NCBI GenBank assembly: GCA_019116445.1
Contig: DXBP01000052.1
Span: 1 to 64,000 of the forward strand
DNA: 64,000 nt
Origin: Candidatus Gemmiger excrementigallinarum
GTDB lineage: Bacteria > Bacillota > Clostridia > Oscillospirales > Ruminococcaceae
Reading direction: 5' to 3'
Under the pieces are notes generated by a model. It was not told the DNA's origin, made no database searches, and saw only the letters and a list, made by a program, of their open reading frames with translations. Every line of letters starts with the position of its first letter. The first letter of the stretch is position 1. Positions 47,984 to 58,548 of this stretch are shown in pieces. Both the position numbers and the translations under genes were made by a program.

Positions 47984-48916
47984 ATGAGCAAGATCTATAC
48001 ATCCGCCGAACAGCTGATCGGTCACACCCCGCTGCTGGAACTCACCCACATCGAAGCCGCCGAAGGGCTCAAGGCCCGCCTGCTGGCGAAGCTGGAATAC
48101 TTCAATCCCGCCGGTTCGGTCAAGGACCGGGTGGCCAAGGCCATGATCGACGACGCCGAAGCCACCGGCAAGCTCAAGCCCGGTTCGGTCATCATCGAAC
48201 CCACCTCCGGCAACACCGGCATTGGTCTGGCGTCGGTGGCGGCTGCCCGGGGGTACCGGGTCATCATCGTCATGCCCGAAACCATGAGCGTGGAGCGCCG
48301 CCTGCTGATGAAGGCCTACGGTGCCGAACTGGTGCTCACCGAGGGCGCGAAGGGCATGGCGGGGGCCATTGCCAAGGCGGAGGAACTGGCCGCGCAGACG
48401 CCGAACAGCTTTGTGCCGGGGCAGTTCGTGAACCCGGCCAACCCGGCGGCTCACCGGGCTACCACCGGTCCCGAAATCTGGCAGGACACCGACGGCCAGG
48501 TGGATATTTTTGTGGCGGGCGCCGGCACCGGCGGCACCGTCACCGGCGTGGGCGGTTACCTGAAAGAGCAGAATCCCGCCGTCAGGATCGTGGCGGTAGA
48601 GCCTGCCACTTCGGCGGTGCTCAGCGGCGGCAAGGCCGGCCCCCACAAGCTGCAGGGCATCGGCGCGGGCTTTGTGCCCGATGTGCTGGATATCTCGGTG
48701 TATGACGAGGTCATGCCCGTCACCGATGAGGATGCCTTTGCCGCGGGCCGCATGATGGGCCGCAAGGAAGGCGTGCTGGTGGGCATTTCTTCCGGTGCGG
48801 CGCTGCATGCCGCCATCCAGCAGGCCAAGCGTCCCGAAAACGAGGGCAAGACCATTGTGGTACTGCTGCCCGATACCGGCGACCGGTATCTCTCCACCCC
48901 CATGCTCGCGGAATAA
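47984..48916 (+). CDS. cysK: Cysteine synthase A
   Basis: [57 protein letters not shown]. Confidence 0.95.
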   Translation: MSKIYTSAEQLIGHTPLLELTHIEAAEGLKARLLAKLEYFNPAGSVKDRVAKAMIDDAEATGKLKPGSVIIEPTSGNTGIGLASVAAARGYRVIIVMPETMSVERRLLMKAYGAELVLTEGAKGMAGAIAKAEELAAQTPNSFVPGQFVNPANPAAHRATTGPEIWQDTDGQVDIFVAGAGTGGTVTGVGGYLKEQNPAVRIVAVEPATSAVLSGGKAGPHKLQGIGAGFVPDVLDISVYDEVMPVTDEDAFAAGRMMGRKEGVLVGISSGAALHAAIQQAKRPENEGKTIVVLLPDTGDRYLSTPMLAE

Positions 48917-48992
48917 CTTTGCAAAGGGGGCAACCGTCCCGCACGGCAATTGCCTGACGGTCCTGTTTCCCCCCTTGGATTCCCCTTCGACA

Positions 48993-49054
48993 AAATTTGA
49001 TTCAAAACCGCGCACTCGTCGCAGGCTCCTCGCACACAATTTTGAATCAAATTT
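48993..49054. repeat. 15-bp perfect inverted repeat with 32-nt inner segment
   Basis: AAATTTGATTCAAAA ... TTTTGAATCAAATTT. Confidence 0.9.
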
Positions 49055-49064
49055 CCCTGTTTGT

Positions 49065-49099
49065 GTCACCGCCGTCGGCGCATGTCCGTCGGCGGTGAC
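49065..49099 (+). repeat. 35-nt hairpin element B, followed by T5 (terminator-like)
   Basis: GTCACCGCCG T CGG CGCATGT CCG T CGGCGGTGAC then ctttttg. Confidence 0.85.
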
Positions 49100-49171
49100 C
49101 TTTTTGTTTGCAATTTTGCTGGTTTTGGGGTATGCTGGAACTATTCTGAACACAGGAAGAGGAACAAACCC

Positions 49172-49999
49172 ATGCCCAATATTGTGGAAATCACCGATCT
49201 GTCCGCCCCGGAACTGGACGTCTACGCCCGGCTGACCGAAACCCAGCTGCGCAGCAAACTGGAGCCGGAAAAAGGTGTTTTTATTGCCGAAAGTCCCAAG
49301 GTCATCGGTACGGCGCTGGATGCCGGGTACAAGCCCCTTTCTTTTCTCATGGAACGCCGCCAGATCGAAGGCCCGGCGGCGGGAGTGCTGGCCCGCTGCC
49401 CCGACGCTACCGTCTATACGGCGGACCGCACCGTGCTGGAAAACCTCACCGGCTACACCCTGACCCGGGGCGTGCTCTGCGCCATGCATCGCCCGGCCCC
49501 CCGTACCGCCGAGGAGGTCTGCCAGGGCGCCCGGCGGGTAGCGTTGCTGGAAGGCATTGTGGATTCCACCAACATCGGCGCCATCTTCCGGTCTGCGGCG
49601 GCCCTGGGCATGGACGCTGTGCTGTTGTCGCCCTCCTGCTGCGACCCCCTGTGCCGCCGTGCCATCCGGGTCAGCATGGGCACGGTATTTCAGGTGCCCT
49701 GGGCGCGGCTGGGGGAGGATAAGGCGGACTGGCCTGCTGCGGGGTTGGCCCGGCTGCACGGGATGGGTTTCACCACCGCGGCCATGGCCCTGGACGACCG
49801 GGCGATGCCGGTGGATGATCCCGGACTGCAGCAGGCGGAAAAACTGGCCATCGTCCTGGGTACCGAAGGGGACGGCCTGGCTGCCGAAACCATCGCGGCC
49901 TGCCATGCCACCGTCATGATCCCCATGCAGCACGGGGTGGACTCCCTCAATGTGGGAGCGGCCGCCGCCGTGGCCTTCTGGCAGCTGCGGGCACGGTGA
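49172..49999 (+). CDS. TrmH-family (SpoU) RNA methyltransferase
   Basis: LLEGIVDSTNIGAIFRSAAALGMDAVLLSP; IVLGTEGDGL; IPMQHGVDSLNVGAAAAV. Confidence 0.95.
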   Translation: MPNIVEITDLSAPELDVYARLTETQLRSKLEPEKGVFIAESPKVIGTALDAGYKPLSFLMERRQIEGPAAGVLARCPDATVYTADRTVLENLTGYTLTRGVLCAMHRPAPRTAEEVCQGARRVALLEGIVDSTNIGAIFRSAAALGMDAVLLSPSCCDPLCRRAIRVSMGTVFQVPWARLGEDKADWPAAGLARLHGMGFTTAAMALDDRAMPVDDPGLQQAEKLAIVLGTEGDGLAAETIAACHATVMIPMQHGVDSLNVGAAAAVAFWQLRAR

Positions 50000-50037
50000 G
50001 ATGGGCAATCTGCCGCAAAAATCTGACAAAAGTTTTA

Positions 50038-50070
50038 CGCCCCGTTGACGCAAAACGGGGCGCTTTTGGT
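50038..50070 (+). terminator. Terminator hairpin
   Basis: gccccgttgacgcaaaacggggcgctttt. Confidence 0.7.
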
Positions 50071-50132
50071 TGTTTTTCCCTTCCCGGAATGGTACAATAA
50101 TTCTATGTTTGACAGGACGGGAGGAACTGTTC

Positions 50133-51500
50133 ATGGGTTTCCTGAAAAAATTTACCAAGCAGGAATTGAGCTGGATGATGTATGACTGGGCCAACAGCGC
50201 TCACTCGGTCATTGTGGTGACCATCCTGCCCATTTTCTTTGACTCGGTGGCGGAATACACCGCCGACAGCGTTTCCAGTATGTCCACCTGGGGTTACGCC
50301 ACCAGCATCGCCATGGCCATTGTGGCGTTGTCGGCGCCGTTCCTGGGCGTTTTTGGCGACATCCGCGGTATGCGCAAAAAACTGTTTGCGGCCTTCCTGG
50401 CGCTGGGCGTGCTCTCGGTGGCGGGACTGGCATTCACGCCGGGAATGGACTTTACCTCTTCCACCGATGCCGCCGGCCGGGTGGCGGGGATTGTGCTGGT
50501 GCTTTACATCCTCAGCACCATCGGTTTTGATGCTTCCTGCATCTATTACGATGCCTTCCTCACCGATATTACCACCGAGGACCGCATGGACTCGGTCTCA
50601 ACGATGGGCTACGGCCTGGGTTACATCGGCGGCTCCACCATTCCGCTGCTGATTTTCCTGATCATGAATGCCGTGGGCGTGCCCATGCTCACCTGCCTTT
50701 CGGTGATTTTTGCCATCACCGCCGTGTGGTGGCTGGTGTTCAGCCTGCCGCTGCTGAAAAACTGCCGGCAGACTTCCGGCAAACCCTATGAAAAAGGGGA
50801 CATCGGCCGCAACATCAAGGGCGTGTTCACCACCATCAAGGAGATCATTGCCGACAAACCCATGCTGGTGTATATTGTGGCCTACTTCTTCTACATTGAT
50901 GGCGTACATACCATCATCAGCATGGCCACCAGCTACGGCACCAACCTGGGGCTGGATTCCGCCGGTATGCTGCTGGCGCTGCTGCTGGTACAGGTGCTGG
51001 GCCTGCCCTTCTGCCTGCTTTACATGAAGCTGGCTTCCAAGTTCGGCGCCCGCCGCATGGTGGGTGTGGGCATCTGCGTCTATATGTTCATCTGCGTGTT
51101 CGCCTTCTTTATGGACAGCCTGTGGCAGTTCTGGATGCTGGCGGTGCTCTGCGCCACCAGCCAGGGCGGCATCCAGGCTTTGTCCCGCTCCATGTTCGGC
51201 AAACTCATCCCGGACAAGGACCGCAGCGGCGAGTTCTTCGGCTTCTTTGACATCTTCGGCAAGTTTTCTTCCATCCTGGGGCCTGCCCTGGTGGGCTCCG
51301 TCAGCGCGTTGGCGGCTTCCCGGATGCTCAGCAATCAGGGCCTGACCGCCGCCACCGCCACCCCCGAACAGGTGGATGCCATCAACAAGGCCGCCGGCCC
51401 CTACGGCATCCTGTCGGTCATCCTTATCATCATCGCGGGCGGGCTGCTCTACTTCTTTGTGCTGCCCCGCACCCTTAAAGGGGATGAGCGGAATATTTGA
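50133..51500 (+). CDS. UMF1/Atg22-like MFS transporter
   Basis: ELSWMMYDWANSAHSVIVVTILPIFF. Confidence 0.9.
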   Translation: MGFLKKFTKQELSWMMYDWANSAHSVIVVTILPIFFDSVAEYTADSVSSMSTWGYATSIAMAIVALSAPFLGVFGDIRGMRKKLFAAFLALGVLSVAGLAFTPGMDFTSSTDAAGRVAGIVLVLYILSTIGFDASCIYYDAFLTDITTEDRMDSVSTMGYGLGYIGGSTIPLLIFLIMNAVGVPMLTCLSVIFAITAVWWLVFSLPLLKNCRQTSGKPYEKGDIGRNIKGVFTTIKEIIADKPMLVYIVAYFFYIDGVHTIISMATSYGTNLGLDSAGMLLALLLVQVLGLPFCLLYMKLASKFGARRMVGVGICVYMFICVFAFFMDSLWQFWMLAVLCATSQGGIQALSRSMFGKLIPDKDRSGEFFGFFDIFGKFSSILGPALVGSVSALAASRMLSNQGLTAATATPEQVDAINKAAGPYGILSVILIIIAGGLLYFFVLPRTLKGDERNI

Positions 51501-51597
51501 GGTCCATCCCCATCGGCTGCCCGGTGCTGATTTGACTTTTCTGCCCCGGCGGGGTACAATGAACAGGCTTTTTACAAGGTAAGGAAGTGAACCCCGC

Positions 51598-52530
51598 ATG
51601 CCGGAAGGCTATACCCATGTGCGCACCGCCCGCCAGGCGGCGGCCGCCATTCATTATAAGATCCAGTGCCCCGAAGCCTTTGCTGCGGGCGCCAATGGTC
51701 CCGACAGCTTTTTCTGCTATGAGGTGTGGAAAAAACGCACCAACCGGCACTACGATCTGCCGGGGCTGGGCAACCGTATGCACGAGGAAAAGACCGGCGC
51801 CTTTCTCTACAGCCTGTGCCGTCACGTAAAAACCCGGCCCCAGGTGGAGTATGCGCTGGGCTTCCTCTGCCACTATGCCACCGATACCGTGGTGCACCCC
51901 TTTGTCTGCGCCATGTGCGAGCCGGGGGCACCCTACGCGGGCAAGGGCGGGCACGGGTATCTGGAAATTGCCCTGGATTCCGAACTGCACAAGGAGGATA
52001 CCGGCGACGGCCGGGTGCCGGCTGCCGACGCAAGTCCGCTGCCCACCGGGGAACAGCTGGGCGATATCGTTGCCCTGCTGCATACCTGCCTGCTGGAAGT
52101 CTACGGCGAGGATATCCCGGTGGAATATCTGGCGGATGCCTTTTACCACACCTACCGGGTGCGCAGCCTGTTCCCCAGCCGGCACGGGGGCCGCAAGGTG
52201 GTTTTTGCCGTTGCGGAACGGTTCTTTGGCGGTAAGGGCTTTATCACCGGCCATATTTCCCCCCGCAAACTGTCCCCCGATCTGCCCGATGCCTGGACCG
52301 ACCCCTTCACGGGCAAGACCCACGAAGGCGGGCTGTTCGCCCTGCTGCCCAAAGCCAGGCGCCGCAGCGAGGAATTCATGGGGGCGGCACTGCTTTTCTG
52401 GCTGAAAAAGTACTCCGACGAGGAGTTCTGCCGGGCCATCGGCAGTATGAGTTACACCCAGGGCCTGCCCACGGAACAAAGCGCCGGGGCGGCCACCTTG
52501 GTACAGGAAAACATTACAAAAGGAGAATGA
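51598..52530 (+). CDS. Zinc-dependent phospholipase C-like family protein
   Basis: MPEGYTHVRTARQAA...GPDSFFCYEVW...GFLCHYATDTVVHPFVCAM. Confidence 0.82.
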   Translation: MPEGYTHVRTARQAAAAIHYKIQCPEAFAAGANGPDSFFCYEVWKKRTNRHYDLPGLGNRMHEEKTGAFLYSLCRHVKTRPQVEYALGFLCHYATDTVVHPFVCAMCEPGAPYAGKGGHGYLEIALDSELHKEDTGDGRVPAADASPLPTGEQLGDIVALLHTCLLEVYGEDIPVEYLADAFYHTYRVRSLFPSRHGGRKVVFAVAERFFGGKGFITGHISPRKLSPDLPDAWTDPFTGKTHEGGLFALLPKARRRSEEFMGAALLFWLKKYSDEEFCRAIGSMSYTQGLPTEQSAGAATLVQENITKGE

Positions 52531-52533
52531 CTT

Positions 52534-53004
52534 ATGATCCGCATTACCATGCAGAACGGCAAGACCATCGACATTGAGCTGGACCCCACCGCGGCGCCCA
52601 TCACCTGCGAAAATTTTGAAAAGCTGGTCAACCAGGGCTTCTACAACGGCCTGACCTTCCACCGGGTCATCCCCGGCTTCATGATCCAGGGCGGCTGCCC
52701 CAAGGGCAACGGCACCGGCGGCCCGGGCTGGAACATCAAGGGTGAGTTTGCCCGCAACGGTGTGGCCAACCCCATCAAGCATACCCGCGGTGTCATCAGC
52801 ATGGCCCGCGCCATGGACCCCAACTCCGCCGGCAGCCAGTTCTTCATCATGCACCAGGATGCCCCGCACCTGGACGGTGACTACGCAGCCTTTGGCCATG
52901 TAGTCAGCGGCATGGACGTGGTGGATGAGATCGCCGCCGTGGCCACCGACTGGAACGACAAACCCCGTACGCCGGTCGTGATGGAAAAAGTGGAGATCGT
53001 CTGA
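52534..53004 (+). CDS. Cyclophilin-type peptidyl-prolyl isomerase
   Basis: [50 protein letters not shown]. Confidence 0.96.
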   Translation: MIRITMQNGKTIDIELDPTAAPITCENFEKLVNQGFYNGLTFHRVIPGFMIQGGCPKGNGTGGPGWNIKGEFARNGVANPIKHTRGVISMARAMDPNSAGSQFFIMHQDAPHLDGDYAAFGHVVSGMDVVDEIAAVATDWNDKPRTPVVMEKVEIV

Positions 53005-53017
53005 TTCTGACGCAACG

Positions 53018-53054
53018 CAAGCGGACGCAGGATTACCCCTGCGTCCGCTTTTGC
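53018..53054 (+). terminator. Terminator hairpin
   Basis: aagcggacgcagg attac ccctgcgtccgctttt. Confidence 0.8.
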
Positions 53055-53151
53055 TGTATACCGGTTGAAATCTTTTGCAAAATCGGTTATACTGATTTGT
53101 AATAATATCGTAATACCGGGCCCCGGCCCGTTTTGTAAAAAGGAGCAAACC

Positions 53152-54135
53152 ATGGCACATACCGTAATGGTCACCGGCGCGGACGGCTTCATTGGCAGCC
53201 ATCTGACGGAAGAACTGGTCAAGCGCGGCGAGAAGGTCCGTGCATTCTGCTTGTATAATTCCTTTGGCTCTCTGGGCTGGATCGACACCCTCCCGCCGGA
53301 GATCAAGAACGAGATCGACATTTTCATGGGCGATGTGCGCGACCCCAACGGTGTGCGCACCGCCATGCGCGGCCAGGAGCGGGTATTCCATCTGGCGGCC
53401 CTCATCGCCATTCCGTTCTCCTACCACAGCCCCGACAGCTACGTGGATACCAACATCAAGGGTACACTGAACGTGCTCAACGCCGCCCGGGAACTGGGCA
53501 CCCAGCGGGTGCTGGTCACCTCCACCAGTGAGGTCTACGGTACGGCGCAGTACGTGCCCATCGACGAAAAGCACCCCTACCAGGGCCAGAGCCCCTATTC
53601 GGCCACCAAGATCGGCGCCGACCGCCTGGCCGAGAGCTTCTACCGCAGCTTTGATCTGCCGGTCACCATCGTGCGGCCCTTCAACACCTACGGCCCCCGC
53701 CAGAGCGGCCGTGCCATCATCCCCACCATCATCACCCAGCTGCTGGCGGGCCAGACCGAGATCAAGCTGGGCAGCCTGACCCCCACCCGGGATTTCAACT
53801 ATGTCAAGGACACCGCCAACGGCTTCATGACCATCGCGGACTGCGATGCCGCCATCGGCCAGGAACTGAACATTGCCACCGGCGTGGAACATTCCATCGG
53901 AGATCTGGCCCACGAACTCATCGCCCAGATCAACCCCAACGCCACCATCGTCTGCGAGGCCGAGCGTCTGCGCCCCGAAAAGAGCGAGGTCAACCGTCTG
54001 CTGGGCGACGCCACCAAGCTGCGCAACCTCACCGGCTGGGCGCCGAAGTACACCTTCGAGCAGGGCCTGGCCGAAACCATCGAGTTCCTGCGCGGCAACC
54101 TCGACCAGTACAAGGTCGGGCAGTATATCCTGTAA
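53152..54135 (+). CDS. NAD-dependent sugar 4,6-dehydratase/epimerase, LegB-like
   Basis: VTGADGFIGSHLTEELVKRG; TSTSEVYGTAQYVPIDEKHPYQGQSPYSATKIGAD; NTYGPRQSGRAIIPTIITQ. Confidence 0.9.
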   Translation: MAHTVMVTGADGFIGSHLTEELVKRGEKVRAFCLYNSFGSLGWIDTLPPEIKNEIDIFMGDVRDPNGVRTAMRGQERVFHLAALIAIPFSYHSPDSYVDTNIKGTLNVLNAARELGTQRVLVTSTSEVYGTAQYVPIDEKHPYQGQSPYSATKIGADRLAESFYRSFDLPVTIVRPFNTYGPRQSGRAIIPTIITQLLAGQTEIKLGSLTPTRDFNYVKDTANGFMTIADCDAAIGQELNIATGVEHSIGDLAHELIAQINPNATIVCEAERLRPEKSEVNRLLGDATKLRNLTGWAPKYTFEQGLAETIEFLRGNLDQYKVGQYIL

Positions 54136-54136
54136 T

Positions 54137-55819
54137 ATGGGCGCTCGCACAACAAACCACGGGCACCGTTTTGCACCCACCGTCTGGCCCAAAGCCGCGC
54201 GGTGGGCTTTCGTGTTGGCCGTCGGCGCGCTGCTGGGCGTTGTATTCAGCTATTACTGGCGGGTGTTCTATGGCCTGGATGCCCGGGGCATTCCGCCGCT
54301 GTGGCCTACGCTGCTTTGCGTGGCCCTGGGCGTCGGTACCGGTGCTGCCGTGCTGGCGCTGCGCCGCGTCAAGGATTTTGCGGCCCGGGGGGCGGCCTGT
54401 ATTCTGCTTTGCGGCATCCTGTTCGCCTTTGCCAACCCGCCGCTGCAAACGCCGGATGAAAGTGAACATTATCTGCGTACCTATGCTATTTCCATGGGGC
54501 GCTTCGACTTTGACGCCCAGCGCGGCTACCCCGAGGATGTTTCCCGCCTGATGCAGGCGTTTCCCGGAGCCTGGGTCAATGCCCACACCTCAGCAGGCGT
54601 CGGCATCGACCCCGATACCAAAGAGGAGCAGCCCTACAATACGGCGGGGTATGCCCTCAAACAATACGGCAAGGACGGCACGGTGCAAAGTGTGGCCGAC
54701 AGTTTTGCCCAATACCTGGCAGGGGAGGGGGACGCCGACCCTGTCACCGAACCCATCAGCTTCCTGATCCTGCCGTTCCTGCCCGGCGCGCTGGGCATGG
54801 CAGTGGCGCGGCTGCTGGGCCTGGGAGCACTGGGATGCCTCTACGCCGGGCGGCTGGGCAACCTCGTTGCCTACACGCTGCTGTGCTGGCTGGGGCTGCG
54901 GTATGCTCAAAAGGCCCGCCCGGCCTTCCTCTGTGTGATGCTGCTGCCCATGTCGCTCTATATGGGGGCGTCTTTAAGCTACGATGCCACATTGCTGGCT
55001 TGCTACTACCTGATGCTGGCGCTGCCGACCCGCCCCCGGTGGACCACCTCCACGGCGGCGCTCTACGCCGCGGCCTGCATCTTTGCCAACGGCACAAAAC
55101 CCTACCTGAACCTGTTGTGGGTGGTTCTGCCGCTGCTGGTGGCCCGGCGGGACTGGAAAGCCAAAGGCAACCGCCTGGCCTGGGCGGGCCTCTGCGCGGC
55201 CGGTTCCCTGGCCATCACGCTGCTGGTGGAAAACTACGGCGTGCTTATGCGCCATAACTACGGTACCATCGCACGGCAGGGCGGCAGTGCCGTCAACGGC
55301 GGGGAACAGCTGGCTTTTATTTTGTCCAATCCGCTGCGTTATCTGGCTGTGTTGCTGGGTACACTCTATGAGAATGACGGTTTCCTGGGGCAGCTGGGGC
55401 TTTTCGGCTGGAAAGATCTGCCCATCGCCTTCCTCAGTCTGACCGGACCGCTGGTGCTGCTGGGGGCGGCCTTGCTCTGCACCCCGCCCACCGAAGCGCT
55501 GGGCCGCCGCCGTCTGGGCGGACTGGGCGTTTTTGCTGCGCTCTACGGCATCGGCGCCATGACCGCTATGTATATCACCTATACCCCGGTGGGGATGGTG
55601 CGCATCGTGGGGCTGCAGACGCGGTACTTCCTGCCGCTGTGGCTGCTGCTGGCTCTGGGCGTGGCCGCCCTGGCCCGCCGTGCTCTGGCCCCGCGGCTGA
55701 CGGCTGCCAAAGCCGAGAAACTGGCCCTGCCTCTGTGCGGCGGGTACGCCCTGGTGGGGGCGGTGCTGTTGTTCCAGCACTACTTCATCGGGCCTGTATA
55801 CACGGTGTATTTGAAATAA
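54137..55819 (+). CDS. DUF2142-like polytopic membrane protein
   Basis: FANPPLQTPDESEHYLRTYAISMGRFDFD plus multiple TM helices. Confidence 0.8.
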   Translation: MGARTTNHGHRFAPTVWPKAARWAFVLAVGALLGVVFSYYWRVFYGLDARGIPPLWPTLLCVALGVGTGAAVLALRRVKDFAARGAACILLCGILFAFANPPLQTPDESEHYLRTYAISMGRFDFDAQRGYPEDVSRLMQAFPGAWVNAHTSAGVGIDPDTKEEQPYNTAGYALKQYGKDGTVQSVADSFAQYLAGEGDADPVTEPISFLILPFLPGALGMAVARLLGLGALGCLYAGRLGNLVAYTLLCWLGLRYAQKARPAFLCVMLLPMSLYMGASLSYDATLLACYYLMLALPTRPRWTTSTAALYAAACIFANGTKPYLNLLWVVLPLLVARRDWKAKGNRLAWAGLCAAGSLAITLLVENYGVLMRHNYGTIARQGGSAVNGGEQLAFILSNPLRYLAVLLGTLYENDGFLGQLGLFGWKDLPIAFLSLTGPLVLLGAALLCTPPTEALGRRRLGGLGVFAALYGIGAMTAMYITYTPVGMVRIVGLQTRYFLPLWLLLALGVAALARRALAPRLTAAKAEKLALPLCGGYALVGAVLLFQHYFIGPVYTVYLK

Positions 55820-55855
55820 CAAAATCAACAAATTGTATTGAGGAGGCGACACCCT

Positions 55856-57850
55856 ATGCTGCAGCTGGCCTGGGCCTTGTTTGTGCTGCTTCTGTTGACC
55901 GGCACCTGCGCGGTGCTCGCTTCCGGCGGTAAGGTTCACGCCGCACTGCTGCCGCTGCCGCTGCTCTCCGGTGCTGCGCTGGTGCTGTACGGTTTCGGTG
56001 TTGCAGGGGCGCTGCGCCTGGGTGCGGGACTTGTGTTCCTGCTGTGGGCCGCCGTCTGGGTGGTGGGCCTTGTGAAGTTGCGCCCGGCGGGCTTTGCCAA
56101 AGCCTGCCGCGAAACCCTCACCACCCCCGGTATCGCCCTTTTCCTGGGCGGCGCTGCCTTTTTGTGGGTGCTGTTTTTCGCGCTGCAGCCTATGTTCACC
56201 CAGTGGGATGAATTCACGGCCTGGGGGCTGGCACCCAAGATGGTGGTGGAACGCGCCGCATTCTATGTGGCGGACCCCGTCAACCTCAAAGCCAGCTTCA
56301 CCTACCCGGCGACCAGCCTGGTGACCTTCCTGTTCCAGCCCTTCGGGGCCTGGGCTGAGTGGGCCTGCCTGGCTGCGCTGGATACCCTGGCACTGGCCTG
56401 TGCAGCGGCGGCCACGGCGCTGCACAGGCAGCGCTGGTACAGCGGCGTGCTGGTCTTTGCGGCCGGTGTGCTGCTGCCCTACTTCTTCCGGGACCCCACG
56501 CCGGGGGCCTATGCCACCCAGTATGTCAATGCCATGGCTGACCTGCCCATGGCCATGCTCTTCGGCGGCACGCTCTGCCTGTATCTCGGCACCCAGCACC
56601 GCCGCGGCGTTTTCTGGCTGACGGCGCTGCCTCTTGCGCTGCTGACGCTCACCAAGGATATCTGCTTCGCCTATGGGCTCATTGCGGCCTTTGTCATCGG
56701 GCTGGACTGGCTGGTCCGGGCCGAAGGCGCACGCCGCGACCGGCTGGTTTCCGCCCTGCTCCACGGGGGCGGGCTGGCCGTGGTGGTCGTGGCGGCGTTC
56801 CTCAGCTGGAGCCGCTATACCGCCGCCGTCACTCCCACGGTGGACACGGCGGCCAGTGTGGGCAGCGCGGGGCTCAGCTACGGCGCGGTGCTCACCGGCG
56901 GTATCAAACAGCTGCTGGGCATCGGCCGGGACGAAAAATTCGCCCAGATCATGGCTGCCATGGGGGATGCCTTCTTCACCCGCCGCGTCTGCCTGCTGGG
57001 CGGCGGTGCGGCGGCGGTGCTCGTCATCACGCTGGTGGCCGCGGCGGCCTGGCTGGCGGCAGAAAAAGGTGCCCCCCGCCGCAGCATCCTCGTCATGCAT
57101 CTGGCGTTTGCGGCCTGCTTTGCGGCGCTGTACGCCTTCCACCTGATTCTGTATTACTATAATTTCTCCGATGTGGAGGGCCTGGCCCTCAAGGATTACG
57201 ACCGGTACCTCACGCCCTATTATCAGGCGTGGATGCTCACCATGCTCTGCCGGCTGGCGCATCAGGCCCGGGGCAAACTGGGCCGTGGGGCGCTGGGCGC
57301 GGCGGCAGCGGCGGTGATGGTGGTGTTCTGCTGGCGGGGCGTGCCGGCGGCAGGTTTCTGGACCGCGGCCGACAGTCTATACACCCTGCGCACCGACGTG
57401 GAGACCCGCGCCGAAGCGATGAACACCGTGCTGGACTGGAAAGACCGGGTACTGGTGCTCAGCCAGGGGGACGACGCCACCCGGTGGTATTATTACCGCT
57501 ACGAACTGACAGCCCAGGTCGTCAACGGATTCGGCGGTTTTTACGGTCGTCTGGGAGAAACGGAGGACCGCTGGGACAGCGACTTCATGAACCTGGTGGA
57601 GAGCGAAAACTGGACGCTCTACGACTACAAGGCGGTCTGCGTGCCGGACACGCTGGTGGCCTATATGGCGGAAAAGGACTGTGACTATCTGCTCATTGAC
57701 CGGGCGGACGATTACCTCCAGCGGGAATTCAGCCCGCTGTTCGAGGGTGGCCTGACTGCCGATATGCCCGCAACGCTTTATCACTTTGAGGGTGAGGACG
57801 CCGAGGTGCCGTTCACGGTGGCCGCGGTGGCGGAAAGCGAGGTGCAGTGA
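55856..57850 (+). CDS. Polytopic GT-C-like membrane protein, copy 1
   Basis: Multiple TM helices; QWDEFTAWGLAPKMVV; DYDRYLTPYYQAW; C-terminal soluble domain DRVLVLSQGDDATRWYYYRYEL. Confidence 0.75.
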   Translation: MLQLAWALFVLLLLTGTCAVLASGGKVHAALLPLPLLSGAALVLYGFGVAGALRLGAGLVFLLWAAVWVVGLVKLRPAGFAKACRETLTTPGIALFLGGAAFLWVLFFALQPMFTQWDEFTAWGLAPKMVVERAAFYVADPVNLKASFTYPATSLVTFLFQPFGAWAEWACLAALDTLALACAAAATALHRQRWYSGVLVFAAGVLLPYFFRDPTPGAYATQYVNAMADLPMAMLFGGTLCLYLGTQHRRGVFWLTALPLALLTLTKDICFAYGLIAAFVIGLDWLVRAEGARRDRLVSALLHGGGLAVVVVAAFLSWSRYTAAVTPTVDTAASVGSAGLSYGAVLTGGIKQLLGIGRDEKFAQIMAAMGDAFFTRRVCLLGGGAAAVLVITLVAAAAWLAAEKGAPRRSILVMHLAFAACFAALYAFHLILYYYNFSDVEGLALKDYDRYLTPYYQAWMLTMLCRLAHQARGKLGRGALGAAAAAVMVVFCWRGVPAAGFWTAADSLYTLRTDVETRAEAMNTVLDWKDRVLVLSQGDDATRWYYYRYELTAQVVNGFGGFYGRLGETEDRWDSDFMNLVESENWTLYDYKAVCVPDTLVAYMAEKDCDYLLIDRADDYLQREFSPLFEGGLTADMPATLYHFEGEDAEVPFTVAAVAESEVQ

Positions 57851-58527
57851 TGGCACGGCGCGAAAATCTGTGGAAAACCCGTCCGCTGTTCAAGCCCCGG
57901 CAGCTGCTGGTGCTGGCCTACCTGTTTGCGCTGGTGCTGTGGCTGGCCCAGGGCTTTGTGGGCAGCGCGGTGATGCTGAATTACAAACTCCGGGGCGAGA
58001 TGCCCCAGCAAACGGTGGCCCCGGCGGACCTTACCACCGAGAGTTTTGCTCCCTACAGTTCCAACGAATGGTGGACGCCGCCGGACGATGATCCCAACTG
58101 GTATCTTTCCACCGACAACGACCCCCATATTTATTGGCAGGGCCAGGGCTATATCGAAACGGTGCGGCTGTATGCCGGGCACCGGCTGCCCCCGGGCGGC
58201 GTGGCGCTGTACTACCTGCTGCCGGGCCAGACCGATTACACCGAAACCCAGAAGGTCTACGCCACGGTGACCGCAACCGGGGAATACACCTTTGCCCTCG
58301 GCGGCAAATGGGTCACGGGGCTGCGCATCGACCCGGACAGCGTGGGCGGTGTGCCGACGCTCTTCGGCGGCATCGAGTTGAACCCGCCCGCCCCGTGGTA
58401 CGACCGTTTCCTGCCCAGTGGGGGACAGTGGCTTGTGCTGCTGTTTGTGCCGGCGCTGGCGGCGGCTGCGGCGGCACTGGTGCTCTCCCTTTTTGACAAG
58501 GACGGGCAAACCCCGGCCAAGGACTGA
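57850..58527 (+). CDS. Bitopic membrane protein with extracytoplasmic beta-rich domain, copy 1
   Basis: N- and C-terminal TM; LYYLLPGQTDYTETQKVYATVTATGEYTFAL...GLRIDP; start overlaps upstream stop. Confidence 0.75.
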   Translation: MARRENLWKTRPLFKPRQLLVLAYLFALVLWLAQGFVGSAVMLNYKLRGEMPQQTVAPADLTTESFAPYSSNEWWTPPDDDPNWYLSTDNDPHIYWQGQGYIETVRLYAGHRLPPGGVALYYLLPGQTDYTETQKVYATVTATGEYTFALGGKWVTGLRIDPDSVGGVPTLFGGIELNPPAPWYDRFLPSGGQWLVLLFVPALAAAAAALVLSLFDKDGQTPAKD

Positions 58528-58548
58528 CAAAACACGAAGGAGAATCCC

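Noticed and set aside
53152-54135. Full legionaminic/pseudaminic acid pathway
   Set aside because: Only the LegB-like dehydratase is present; no aminotransferase, synthase or CMP-transferase genes in the window.
51475-54192. 905-aa minus-strand ORF
   Set aside because: Antisense across phospholipase, cyclophilin and dehydratase genes.
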